Positions 1 to 4,775 of a stretch of 6,319 nt of DNA are shown here, piece after piece. The DNA comes from an uncultured Bacilli bacterium (GTDB taxonomy: Bacteria; Bacillota_I; Bacilli_A; ML615J-28; CAG-313): the NCBI GenBank assembly GCA_947627685.1, contig CANQWZ010000072.1:1-6319 (forward strand), in the 5' to 3' direction. The notes below the pieces were generated by a model. The model saw only the letters and a list, made by a program, of their open reading frames with translations. It was not told the DNA's origin and searched no databases. Made by a program: the position numbers and the translations under genes. The stretch's first letter is position 1; each line of letters begins with the position of its first letter.

Positions 1-34
1 CAGCTTCTTGATATTTTTTACCTCTTTTTGCCAT
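1..34 (-). CDS. rplA: 50S ribosomal protein L1 (uL1), 5' end only
   Basis: Only the first eleven codons lie in the window, reading MAKRGKKYQEA, which is the standard N-terminus of bacterial L1 (Bacillus-type proteins begin MAKKGKKY). The ATG is at 34-32 and the gene runs off the left edge. L1 is a primary 23S rRNA-binding protein of the L1 stalk, involved in E-site tRNA release. In many bacteria it is also the translational repressor of its own operon, binding an mRNA copy of its rRNA site. It follows rplK by 90 bases with no terminator, so the two are presumably co-transcribed. An AGGAGG Shine-Dalgarno sequence at 47-52 lies 12 bases before the start, slightly further than usual. The identification rests on a short peptide plus position after rplK, and the two together are convincing. 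Confidence 0.93.
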   Translation of the reverse strand, partial: MAKRGKKYQEA

Positions 35-46
35 TTTATTTTTTTA

Positions 47-52
47 CCTCCT
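47..52 (-). promoter_or_regulatory. rplA ribosome binding site
   Basis: AGGAGG on the minus strand, 12 bases upstream of the rplA ATG. Its upstream edge is only three bases from the ACCACA arm of the putative L1-binding element at 56-82, so protein bound there could plausibly block ribosome entry. Confidence 0.8.
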
Positions 53-55
53 AAA

Positions 56-82
56 TGTGGTCTAACGGAATCTCCTCCCACC
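56..82 (-). promoter_or_regulatory. Putative L1-binding mRNA element, copy 2 (before rplA)
   Basis: In the rplK-rplA spacer the minus-strand RNA reads GGUGGGAG (82-75), a small GGA-GAU-UCC hairpin (75-67), then ACCACA (61-56), followed by the rplA Shine-Dalgarno. GUGG (81-78) can pair with CCAC (60-57), enclosing the inner hairpin. The GGUGGGAG...ACCAC arrangement resembles the L1 site on 23S rRNA (helices 76-78), which operon-leader mRNAs are known to mimic. The same layout occurs before rplK at 588-620. Function as an L1 autoregulatory site is inferred from this resemblance and the location; the stem is short. Confidence 0.6.
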
Positions 83-84
83 AA

Positions 85-103
85 GATTGAATTTTCTTCA
101 ATC
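85..103 (-). other. Perfect hairpin in the rplK-rplA spacer
   Basis: GATTGAA and TTCAATC form a seven-base-pair stem around a five-base loop (GAAAA). It lies between the rplK stop and the putative L1 element. No T-run follows on the minus strand (the next bases are TTGGTGGG), so it is not an intrinsic terminator. It may be an accessory stem of the regulatory element or a processing or stability element; the sequence does not decide between these. Confidence 0.55.
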
Positions 104-124
104 AATTTAGAGAATACAGAAAAC

Positions 125-559
125 CTATTTTTCGACAACGATTCCCATATTTCGAGCAGTGCCTTCTACAATATTAGCTGCTGCTTCGACCGTATATGCG
201 TTAAGATCAGGCATTTTCATTTGCGCAATTTCTAAAAGTTTAGCTCTAGAAATTGTTGCTACCTTTGTCTTTTTTGCATTAGCAGAACCTTTTTGAATAC
301 CTGCTGCTTTCTTTAATAAATCAGAAGCTGGTGGCGTTTTTGTAATAAAAGTGAAACTACGATCTTCATAAACATAGATTTCAACTGGAATTACATAACC
401 TGCCATATTAGCAGTCTTTTCATTAAATTGGCTACAGAATTGTTGAATGTTAACGCCTGCTTGACCTAGGGCTGGTCCAACTGGTGGAGCTGGATTTGCT
501 TTAGCTGCAGGAATTTGAAGTTTAACAACTTTTTTAACTTGTTTAGCCTTAGCTGCCAC
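125..559 (-). CDS. rplK: 50S ribosomal protein L11 (uL11)
   Basis: L11 is the 144-residue protein that, with its rRNA site, forms the GTPase-associated centre at the base of the L7/L12 stalk, where elongation and release factors act; in species with RelA it is needed for the stringent response. Visible features are the N-terminal proline-rich segment with PPVGPALGQAGVN at about residues 25-37 and the C-terminal RNA-binding domain with KMPDLNA (about 115-121) and the family ending EGTARNMGI (about 132-140). I chose the GTG at 559-557: a strong AAGGAGGTG Shine-Dalgarno (566-574) lies 8 bases upstream of it, and the length then matches the family (about 141). The frame stays open upstream to an ATG at 619, but that would translate the Shine-Dalgarno itself and add 20 histidine-rich residues unlike any L11. 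The stop is TAG. Confidence 0.97.
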   Translation of the reverse strand: MAAKAKQVKKVVKLQIPAAKANPAPPVGPALGQAGVNIQQFCSQFNEKTANMAGYVIPVEIYVYEDRSFTFITKTPPASDLLKKAAGIQKGSANAKKTKVATISRAKLLEIAQMKMPDLNAYTVEAAANIVEGTARNMGIVVEK

Positions 560-565
560 GAGACA

Positions 566-574
566 CACCTCCTT
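566..574 (-). promoter_or_regulatory. rplK ribosome binding site deciding the GTG start
   Basis: AAGGAGGTG on the minus strand, with the GGAGG core 8 bases before the GTG at 559-557. It is nearly a full complement of the 16S rRNA tail and is the main reason for rejecting the upstream in-frame ATG at 619. Confidence 0.9.
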
Positions 575-587
575 ATTTTGTCCGTGA

Positions 588-620
588 TGTGGTTTATGAA
601 CACTATGATGTTCTCCCACA
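588..620 (-). promoter_or_regulatory. Putative L1-binding mRNA element, copy 1 (rplK leader)
   Basis: The minus-strand leader RNA contains UGUGGGAG (620-613) and CCACA (592-588). UGUGG (620-616) pairs fully with CCACA, extended by a G-U pair outside. Inside is a clean hairpin: GAACA (613-609), loop UCAUAG, UGUUC (602-598), then AUAAA before the closing strand. This is the form of the L1 site on 23S rRNA (GGUGGGAG opposite an A-rich strand and CCACC). L1 repression through an mRNA mimic in the L11-L1 operon leader is established in Escherichia coli and in archaea. The rplK Shine-Dalgarno starts 13 bases downstream. The structure is seen in the sequence; binding by L1 is inferred. Confidence 0.75.
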
Positions 621-664
621 CTTTTTAAAATTCATAGTATAAAGCGTCATTGCACGCAAATATT

Positions 665-693
665 ATTATACACAAAATTAGGCAATAAGTCAA
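665..693 (-). promoter_or_regulatory. Sigma-A type promoter for rplK-rplA
   Basis: TTGACT (693-688) and a perfect TATAAT (670-665) are separated by exactly 17 bases on the minus strand. This is one mismatch from full consensus and predicts a start near 658. It lies in the 217-base gap between the GNAT gene and rplK, which holds no other gene. I see no convincing terminator for the GNAT gene in that gap. Confidence 0.9.
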
Positions 694-776
694 ATCATTT
701 ATTCTTTTTTTTGATGTTAATTTGTAAATGATGTGAGCCCAAAAAATTAAAATAAAAATTATACTTTATTGGCTAA

Positions 777-1760
777 TTAAAAATTCTTTTTCATGTCCGC
801 AAAGCTTTGTACAACTTTGAATCCCGCAAACATATAAATATAACGGGCTTTATTGTCAAGACCGGTAAAAAAGGTCATATAAGTAGCACCATGTTTTTTT
901 AAATAGTCACAAAGGTAACAAAATAAAGCTTTACCAAGACCTTCACCACGTTCGTTTGGAGCAACACATATACCATCTAAATGGCCACGACCTGTTGCTT
1001 CTTTATACATAGCGCCTGTCCAACCCACTACTTTATTGTTTCTTGTAGCAACTAAGAAAGGATAGGGGTGATCTTTGGCCAAATTACTTTTGATGGCATT
1101 GGCAAAACCAGGATTATCAATGGCTTCACAAAATTCCTCAATACCACTATGTTTATTAGGATCATATACTTCAACATTTAAACCAAGTTTAGCATTTTCA
1201 GCCATTTTAGTTACAACTTTTTCTGGTAGTTGATAATTTTCTAATCCTAAATGAAAGCCCTCATGAATACTATTAACAAAATAACCATGGTGGTATAAAA
1301 ATAAATAAAAGGCTGAATTAATTCTAACCGCAGGCATACCAGGATGTTCGTGTTTGTTAGTATGAGGAATATACCATGGCCAGTTAATTTGACTTAAAAA
1401 AACAAAACGGCATGAAGTTTTACCTTGTGCTTTAATATAATCTTCTACTAATTGTAAAAGTTTTGAACCAATTCCTTTATTGCGATAGGCCTTTTTGACA
1501 ATAATCGTATTAATATAACCTGAAGCATTAGGATTAGCAAGATCAATGTCACGTATATTTCCACTAATAAAACCAACTATTTCTTCGCCTTCTATAGCAA
1601 CAAAAGTTCCTTCTTTTTTAAAATAGGGGTTAGCAAATAAATGGTTTTTAAATTCATCAAAGGAAAGAGCTTTAAAAAAAGTTTCTTCTTCGGTAAGACT
1701 TAAAAAAACATCATACATTCCTTTTTGATATTTTTCTTGATACATTTCATATTTAATCAT
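777..1760 (-). CDS. Tandem GNAT-domain N-acetyltransferase, substrate unknown
   Basis: A 327-residue protein made of two GNAT folds, which use acetyl-CoA to acetylate amines. The N-terminal half has an acetyl-CoA loop RNKGIG at residues 93-98 after the usual strand (GYINTIIVKKAY); the C-terminal half has RGEGLG at 271-276 after GICVAPNE, a textbook motif A. Each half ends with an aromatic-rich segment (FYLFLYHHGY at 151-160; ARYIYMFAGF at 305-314) typical of the last GNAT strand-helix. A distinctive WPWYIP at 127-132, followed by a His/Pro-rich loop, may shape a substrate pocket. No signal peptide or membrane segment is evident, so it should be cytoplasmic. The ATG is supported by AAAAGGAG seven bases upstream. 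It appears monocistronic: nusG's terminator and its own promoter lie upstream, the rplK promoter downstream. Antibiotic-modifying, mycothiol-synthase-like or protein-acetylating roles are all possible; none can be chosen from sequence alone. Confidence 0.9.
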   Translation of the reverse strand: MIKYEMYQEKYQKGMYDVFLSLTEEETFFKALSFDEFKNHLFANPYFKKEGTFVAIEGEEIVGFISGNIRDIDLANPNASGYINTIIVKKAYRNKGIGSKLLQLVEDYIKAQGKTSCRFVFLSQINWPWYIPHTNKHEHPGMPAVRINSAFYLFLYHHGYFVNSIHEGFHLGLENYQLPEKVVTKMAENAKLGLNVEVYDPNKHSGIEEFCEAIDNPGFANAIKSNLAKDHPYPFLVATRNNKVVGWTGAMYKEATGRGHLDGICVAPNERGEGLGKALFCYLCDYLKKHGATYMTFFTGLDNKARYIYMFAGFKVVQSFADMKKNF

Positions 1761-1767
1761 TTTTTTA

Positions 1768-1775
1768 CTCCTTTT
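1768..1775 (-). promoter_or_regulatory. GNAT gene ribosome binding site
   Basis: AAAAGGAG on the minus strand, seven bases before the ATG at 1760. Confidence 0.75.
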
Positions 1776-1793
1776 ATCATTTATTACAATTCA

Positions 1794-1802
1794 ATTATAT
1801 CA
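1794..1802 (-). promoter_or_regulatory. Extended -10 promoter for the GNAT gene
   Basis: TGATATAAT on the minus strand, i.e. a perfect TATAAT preceded by the TGn extension. No good -35 hexamer is present at 17 bases (AAACAT), which fits an extended -10 promoter. The predicted start near 1787 gives a leader of about 27 nt carrying the AAAAGGAG site. It lies just downstream of the nusG terminator. Confidence 0.65.
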
Positions 1803-1845
1803 TATTTTTTTAGAAGATGTTTATATTTTAATAATATTTCATTTT

Positions 1846-1875
1846 AAAAAAAAAGCAGTCTTTAAAAAAGACTGC
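1846..1875 (-). terminator. Intrinsic terminator of rpmG-secE-nusG
   Basis: GCAGTCTTT and AAAGACTGC form a perfect nine-base-pair stem with a three-base loop, followed on the minus strand by nine T residues. It begins 35 bases after the nusG stop. There is no T-run on the plus-strand side, so it acts in one direction. Confidence 0.95.
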
Positions 1876-1910
1876 CGTTTAAATCCTTTACTAATGTAAC
1901 CATATAAGCT

Positions 1911-2465
1911 TTATTTAACTGGTTCTACTTCATCAAAACGGAAATCATTTGGTGTTTGTCTACCAAATAAATCAATTAAAACGGTTACTATTTGATTTTC
2001 AACATCAATTTTTTCAACAATTGCTTCTTGTCCCATAAAAGTTTCGGAAATAACTTTCACTTTATCCCCTACTGAAAATTTAACATCAGTAGTAACGGTA
2101 ATACCATTTTTTTTCAAAATAGGTATCATTTCATGAGGAGGAACTGGTACTGGTTTTGCTCTACCACCACTAGAACCTAAAAAGCCTGTTACCATAGGGG
2201 TATTTCTTACAATAAACCACGATTCATCCGTAACAATCATATCAACAAAAATATAGCCAGGATATGGGTTTTCAATTACTTCTTTTGTTTCACCATTAGC
2301 TTTTTTTTCAACGTGTACTTCTTCAGGTACTAAAACATTAAAGATGTAATCTTCCATATTCATTGATACAATACGACGTTCTAGATTACGCTTCGCCGCA
2401 TATTCCATTCCTACATATGATTGTATTATATACCAAGCTCTTTCGTTTTCTTCTTCTTCGTACAT
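1911..2465 (-). CDS. nusG: Transcription termination/antitermination factor NusG
   Basis: NusG binds the clamp of RNA polymerase, modulates pausing and termination, and can link transcription to translation. The 184-residue protein has the usual two domains. The NGN domain spans about 10-120, with AWYIIQSYVGME at the start, the YPGYIFV strand (68-74) and the signature VRNTPMVTGFLG (86-97). The KOW domain spans about 128-182, with VGDKVKVISETFMGQEAIVE (132-151) and a C-terminal LFGRQTPNDF. Length is normal for Bacilli. The ATG start is supported by AGGAG, which contains the TAG stop of secE eight bases upstream, so translation of the two genes is likely coupled. The first residues (MYEEEENE) form an acidic extension before the conserved Trp. 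It is the last gene of its operon. Confidence 0.98.
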   Translation of the reverse strand: MYEEEENERAWYIIQSYVGMEYAAKRNLERRIVSMNMEDYIFNVLVPEEVHVEKKANGETKEVIENPYPGYIFVDMIVTDESWFIVRNTPMVTGFLGSSGGRAKPVPVPPHEMIPILKKNGITVTTDVKFSVGDKVKVISETFMGQEAIVEKIDVENQIVTVLIDLFGRQTPNDFRFDEVEPVK

Positions 2466-2473
2466 GGGTACTC

Positions 2474-2899
2474 CTAATATATTAGATTCTTGAGTAGTTG
2501 AATAATTTTTTCAATTACAAAATCACAAAGTAAAAAGAATAATGCAAGCACAATTGAGAATACGACTACTTTTACAACATTCCATAGGAATTCTTTCCAT
2601 TTTAAACCCGTAATATGTTTAATTTCATCAAATGATGGACGATAGAAACTTGAAGCCACAAGAATGATTGAAATGGTACCAAGAGCAACTAAAATCCAAG
2701 AGAAAACAATGGTATTAGTTTTACCACCAATTAACCATGCATCTTCAGGAATGGTTAATAATTTACCTTGTAATAATAGAACACCTAATTCAATCGCAAA
2801 GATACCTAAAAATAACAATAAATAGTTTTCAATACGATGTTCGGTAACTAAATATTCCATTACGCGATTTTTCTTTTCTGATTTAACTTTTTCAGCCAT
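2474..2899 (-). CDS. secE: Preprotein translocase subunit SecE, long three-helix form
   Basis: SecE clamps the SecY channel in the cytoplasmic membrane. The conserved core is C-terminal: an amphipathic helix with FDEIKHITGLKWKEFLWN (90-107), then a final membrane helix at about 108-128. Unlike the roughly 60-residue single-helix SecE of most Firmicutes, this one has 141 residues, with two further hydrophobic segments at about 26-44 and 62-83. That resembles the three-helix topology of Escherichia coli SecE. The start is a charged, lysine-rich tail without a signal peptide. The ATG is preceded seven bases upstream by AGGAGG, which incorporates the rpmG stop codon. Position between rpmG and nusG is the standard location of secE and supports the call independently. 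The extra helices are seen directly; any role for them is unknown. Confidence 0.95.
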   Translation of the reverse strand: MAEKVKSEKKNRVMEYLVTEHRIENYLLLFLGIFAIELGVLLLQGKLLTIPEDAWLIGGKTNTIVFSWILVALGTISIILVASSFYRPSFDEIKHITGLKWKEFLWNVVKVVVFSIVLALFFLLCDFVIEKIIQLLKNLIY

Positions 2900-2906
2900 T
2901 ATAAAT

Positions 2907-2912
2907 CCTCCT
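2907..2912 (-). promoter_or_regulatory. secE ribosome binding site overlapping the rpmG stop
   Basis: AGGAGG shares its first two bases with the rpmG TAG stop (TAGGAGG). A ribosome finishing L33 therefore ends on the secE initiation site, which implies translational coupling. Confidence 0.85.
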
Positions 2913-3060
2913 ATTTGGTTTCTTTATGTATTGTGTGTTTGTTGCAACGTTTACAATACTTTTTGATTACTACACGATTTGTAGTATTTAATTTATTTTT
3001 TTCTGTTATATAATTGCGAGATAAACATTCTTCGCAAACGAGTATTACTTTTTCTCTCAT
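2911..3060 (-). CDS. rpmG: 50S ribosomal protein L33 (bL33), zinc-binding form
   Basis: A 49-codon gene. It encodes MREKVILVCEECLSRNY... with two CxxC pairs at residues 9/12 and 36/39, so it is the zinc-ribbon (C+) form of L33, a small protein near the ribosomal E site. L33 typically has 48-55 residues and carries a central Asn/Thr-Arg (here TTNRVVIKKYC), as seen here. The ATG at 3060 is preceded by AAGGTGG. It lies immediately upstream of secE-nusG, the conserved place of rpmG in Bacilli, and is the first gene of that operon. The gene ends in TAG, embedded in the secE Shine-Dalgarno. The paired cysteines imply zinc dependence; many bacteria keep a second, cysteine-free L33 paralogue, which this window cannot show. 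Confidence 0.95.
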   Translation of the reverse strand: MREKVILVCEECLSRNYITEKNKLNTTNRVVIKKYCKRCNKHTIHKETK

Positions 3061-3082
3061 ATAATACCACCTTGACTAATTA

Positions 3083-3111
3083 ATTATACTAAATTTTTTA
3101 AGATAAGTCAA
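3083..3111 (-). promoter_or_regulatory. Sigma-A type promoter for rpmG-secE-nusG
   Basis: TTGACT (3111-3106), 17 bases, TATAAT (3088-3083) on the minus strand, with a predicted start near 3076 and a leader of only about 16 nt. The -35 hexamer contains the TGA stop codon of the upstream sigma factor gene. Both hexamers, the spacing and the three bases after the -35 box (TAT) match the rplK promoter at 665-693. No terminator separates the sigma gene from rpmG, so read-through may also feed the operon. Confidence 0.9.
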
Positions 3112-3638
3112 CCATTTAAGTTATTTTTGCGTGCTTTTTTTCTAATTCTATCAATTGCATCATAAACTTGCTTAATATTACAATTTAATTCCGTCGCAAT
3201 CATTTTAGGTTTTACTTGCTCAATAAAACGTTTAGTAAAGATAATTTGTTCAAAAGAAGATAATTTAAGATCTTCTTCATTGATTGTTTTGGGTAAGTCA
3301 TAATTAATGGTATCAACAATATAGTCTTCTAAATCATTGATATACGCTATTTTATTACTATGCTTCTTTTTACGCAATAAATCAATAAACCTTCTTTTTA
3401 AGATAATGCTAAAATAGCGGTTAAAGCTTTGATAATAATTACTATTATAAGTGGTAATAGCTTTGTTTAAGGCTATTAATCCTTCTTGAAAAAAATCATC
3501 GGCTTCATCTTTGCCAATTGCTAATTTTTTTATATTAGCTAGAATAAGTGGCTCATATTTTTTCATTAAATAATCTCTAGCATCATCATCATTTTCCAAA
3601 ATCAAATATAATAATTCGTTGTCATTAGCTTTTTCCAT
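3108..3638 (-). CDS. Sigma-70 family RNA polymerase sigma factor, SigH-like
   Basis: A 176-residue group 3/4-type sigma factor. Region 2 is visible at about 24-95: DEADDFFQEGLIALNKAI (44-61) matches the core-binding helix seen in SigH (DVVQEG-IGL-KAI), followed by SFNRYFSIILKRRFIDLLRKKKHSN for -10 recognition. After an acidic linker, region 4 at about 127-172 reads LSSFEQIIF... and then a helix-turn-helix, ATELNCNIKQVYDAIDRIRKKARK, close to the ELN-..-K-.-.DNA..R-KRK pattern of SigH. It occupies the sigH slot between rlmB and rpmG, so it is probably the SigH orthologue (post-exponential, competence or sporulation control in Bacillus). It is about 40 residues shorter than Bacillus SigH, and Mollicute relatives lack sporulation, so its regulon here is unknown. 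The stop is TGA. Confidence 0.88.
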   Translation of the reverse strand: MEKANDNELLYLILENDDDARDYLMKKYEPLILANIKKLAIGKDEADDFFQEGLIALNKAITTYNSNYYQSFNRYFSIILKRRFIDLLRKKKHSNKIAYINDLEDYIVDTINYDLPKTINEEDLKLSSFEQIIFTKRFIEQVKPKMIATELNCNIKQVYDAIDRIRKKARKNNLNG

Positions 3639-3643
3639 AAAAT

Positions 3644-3653
3644 CCCCCCCTTT
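3644..3653 (-). promoter_or_regulatory. Sigma factor ribosome binding site with a G7 run
   Basis: The minus strand reads AAAGGGGGGG (3653-3644), then ATTTT and the ATG at 3638. The seven G residues can pair with the 16S tail using a G-U pair, but they form the longest G run I noticed in this AT-rich window. Slippage would change the spacing to the start codon without touching the protein. Confidence 0.6.
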
Positions 3654-3673
3654 TAAATTATGAAAAATAGTTT

Positions 3674-4390
3674 TTATTGATGGCGTTTACGCAAGATTTC
3701 GTAAAAAATGATACTTGCGCTAACAGAAGCATTAAGTGATGTCACATGACCAAGCATCGGAATACTTATTTTTAAATCACAATTTTCCTTAACAAGACGT
3801 GAAAGGCCAAAACCTTCTGAACCTATTACTATTGCTGTTTTGCCAAGATAGTCGTAATCTTTATAATCCCTTGCACCATCCATGTCTAAGCCAACTATCC
3901 AAAAGCCCGCATCTTTCAATTTATTAATGGCTTGTACTAAATTAGTTACTTTTGATACTTTAACATACTCGATAGCACCCGTTGAAACTTTAGCAACCGT
4001 AGCATTCAAGCTAACGCTTCTATTTTTAGGAATAATAATACCATCAATCGCTGTTGCATCAGCTGTTCGCATAATGGCTCCTAAATTATGAGGATCTTCT
4101 AAGCCATCTAAAATAGCAACTGTGGCATTATCCTTTGCTTTTAAAGTTTTTAATAAATCATCCAGTGCCACATATTGATAATCATTAACTTCAATAACAA
4201 GTCCTTGATGATTAGCACCAAAAAGTTCTTTTAATTTGCTAGATGACAAAATAGTTAGTTCTAAATGGTTTTTCAAACAAAATTGTTGCATCTTATTAAG
4301 TACTTCACTATTATCTTGTACAAAAACTTTTTTAATTTGCTTATTAGCCTTGATGGCCTCCATTACTGGATTTTTGCCATAAATATACAT
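3674..4390 (-). CDS. rlmB: 23S rRNA 2'-O-methyltransferase, TrmH/RlmB family
   Basis: A SPOUT-class S-adenosylmethionine enzyme; the family methylates a guanosine 2'-OH in the peptidyl-transferase-loop region of 23S rRNA (G2251 in Escherichia coli). The N-terminal L30e-like RNA-binding domain starts with MYIYGKNPVMEAI and includes LFGANHQGLV (about 56-65). The SPOUT domain shows the three knot motifs: LDGLEDPHNLGAIMRTADA (about 94-112), IVIGSEGFGLSRLV (about 187-200) and SLNASVSASIIFYE (about 218-231). I use the ATG at 4390, giving 238 residues and the family-typical N-terminus. A TTG at 4411 would add seven residues inside mrnC. The ATG follows the mrnC TAG by one base and a GGTG Shine-Dalgarno lies about seven bases upstream, so coupling to mrnC is likely. 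Which residue it methylates here is inferred from the family. Confidence 0.94.
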   Translation of the reverse strand: MYIYGKNPVMEAIKANKQIKKVFVQDNSEVLNKMQQFCLKNHLELTILSSSKLKELFGANHQGLVIEVNDYQYVALDDLLKTLKAKDNATVAILDGLEDPHNLGAIMRTADATAIDGIIIPKNRSVSLNATVAKVSTGAIEYVKVSKVTNLVQAINKLKDAGFWIVGLDMDGARDYKDYDYLGKTAIVIGSEGFGLSRLVKENCDLKISIPMLGHVTSLNASVSASIIFYEILRKRHQ

Positions 4391-4391
4391 G

Positions 4392-4775
4392 CTATTCACC
4401 ACTTTCAACAATTTTAAATATTAAATCCATTAGTTCTTTTAATCTTTCATCGCATCTTGCTAAATATAAATAGCCAATGATTGCTTCAAGCCCTGTGGAT
4501 ATTAAGTAGGCCGTTTTATCAACATTTTTACGATAACAATGTGGTGCATTATTACGACCCTTTAAAAAGATTTTCATTTCCTCAGTTGTTAGTTGATCTT
4601 GTATTTTAGTAAAAATAAACTTATGAGCTGTAGCTGAAACATATTTAATACTTGCTTTCCTTAGATCTTTGGGTTTAGTTAAATTTTGTTCTAATAAATG
4701 TTTTCTTACTTCAAGCTCATAATAAGCATCCCCAATATAAGCAAGATCAGCACCATTTAATAATTGATAGTTCAT
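4392..4775 (-). CDS. mrnC: Mini-ribonuclease III
   Basis: A 127-residue RNase III catalytic domain without the C-terminal double-stranded-RNA-binding domain, the defining layout of Mini-III. In Bacillus subtilis this enzyme trims the 3' and 5' ends of 23S rRNA precursor in the assembling 50S subunit, helped by L3. The two acidic active-site motifs are visible: LAYIGDAYYELEVR (11-24, Asp16) and STGLEAIIGYLYL (93-105, Glu97). A basic stretch, KGRNNAPHCYRKNVDK (72-87), resembles the family's RNA-contact loop. Length matches the family (about 125-145). Its ATG shares one base with the cysS stop (TAATG), and its TAG stop lies one base before the rlmB ATG, so it is translated in a coupled series with two other translation genes, as in Bacilli. 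Confidence 0.96.
   Translation of the reverse strand: MNYQLLNGADLAYIGDAYYELEVRKHLLEQNLTKPKDLRKASIKYVSATAHKFIFTKIQDQLTTEEMKIFLKGRNNAPHCYRKNVDKTAYLISTGLEAIIGYLYLARCDERLKELMDLIFKIVESGE

Larger units (their letters stand above)
560..658 (-). promoter_or_regulatory. 5' leader of the rplK-rplA mRNA
   Basis: About 99 nt between the predicted transcription start (near 658) and the rplK GTG. It begins with a possible short GCGT/ACGC hairpin (loop GCAATG), followed by an A/T-rich linker, the putative L1 site (588-620) and the Shine-Dalgarno. Such a long untranslated leader, against about 15-30 nt for the other predicted promoters here, is what post-transcriptional control would require. Confidence 0.65.

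Noticed and set aside
85..103. Hairpin in the rplK-rplA spacer as an attenuator or terminator
   Set aside because: Stable stem but followed by TTGGTGGG rather than a T-run; listed only as a hairpin.
8..235. Plus-strand open frame of 75 codons
   Set aside because: It lies antisense to rplK and the L1 regulatory spacer, resembles no known protein, and has no convincing ribosome binding site; it is a shadow.
694..776. Possible terminator for the GNAT gene (AGCC and GGCT arms with a T-rich loop)
   Set aside because: The stem is four base pairs with a large loop and no T-run follows it, so it is not a credible intrinsic terminator.
3882..4091. Plus-strand open frame of 69 codons inside rlmB
   Set aside because: Fully antisense to the conserved SPOUT domain of rlmB and without family features.
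4391..4411. TTG start giving rlmB seven extra residues
   Set aside because: The ATG at 4390 gives the family-typical N-terminus and has a reasonable GGTG site; the TTG lies inside mrnC without a good Shine-Dalgarno.
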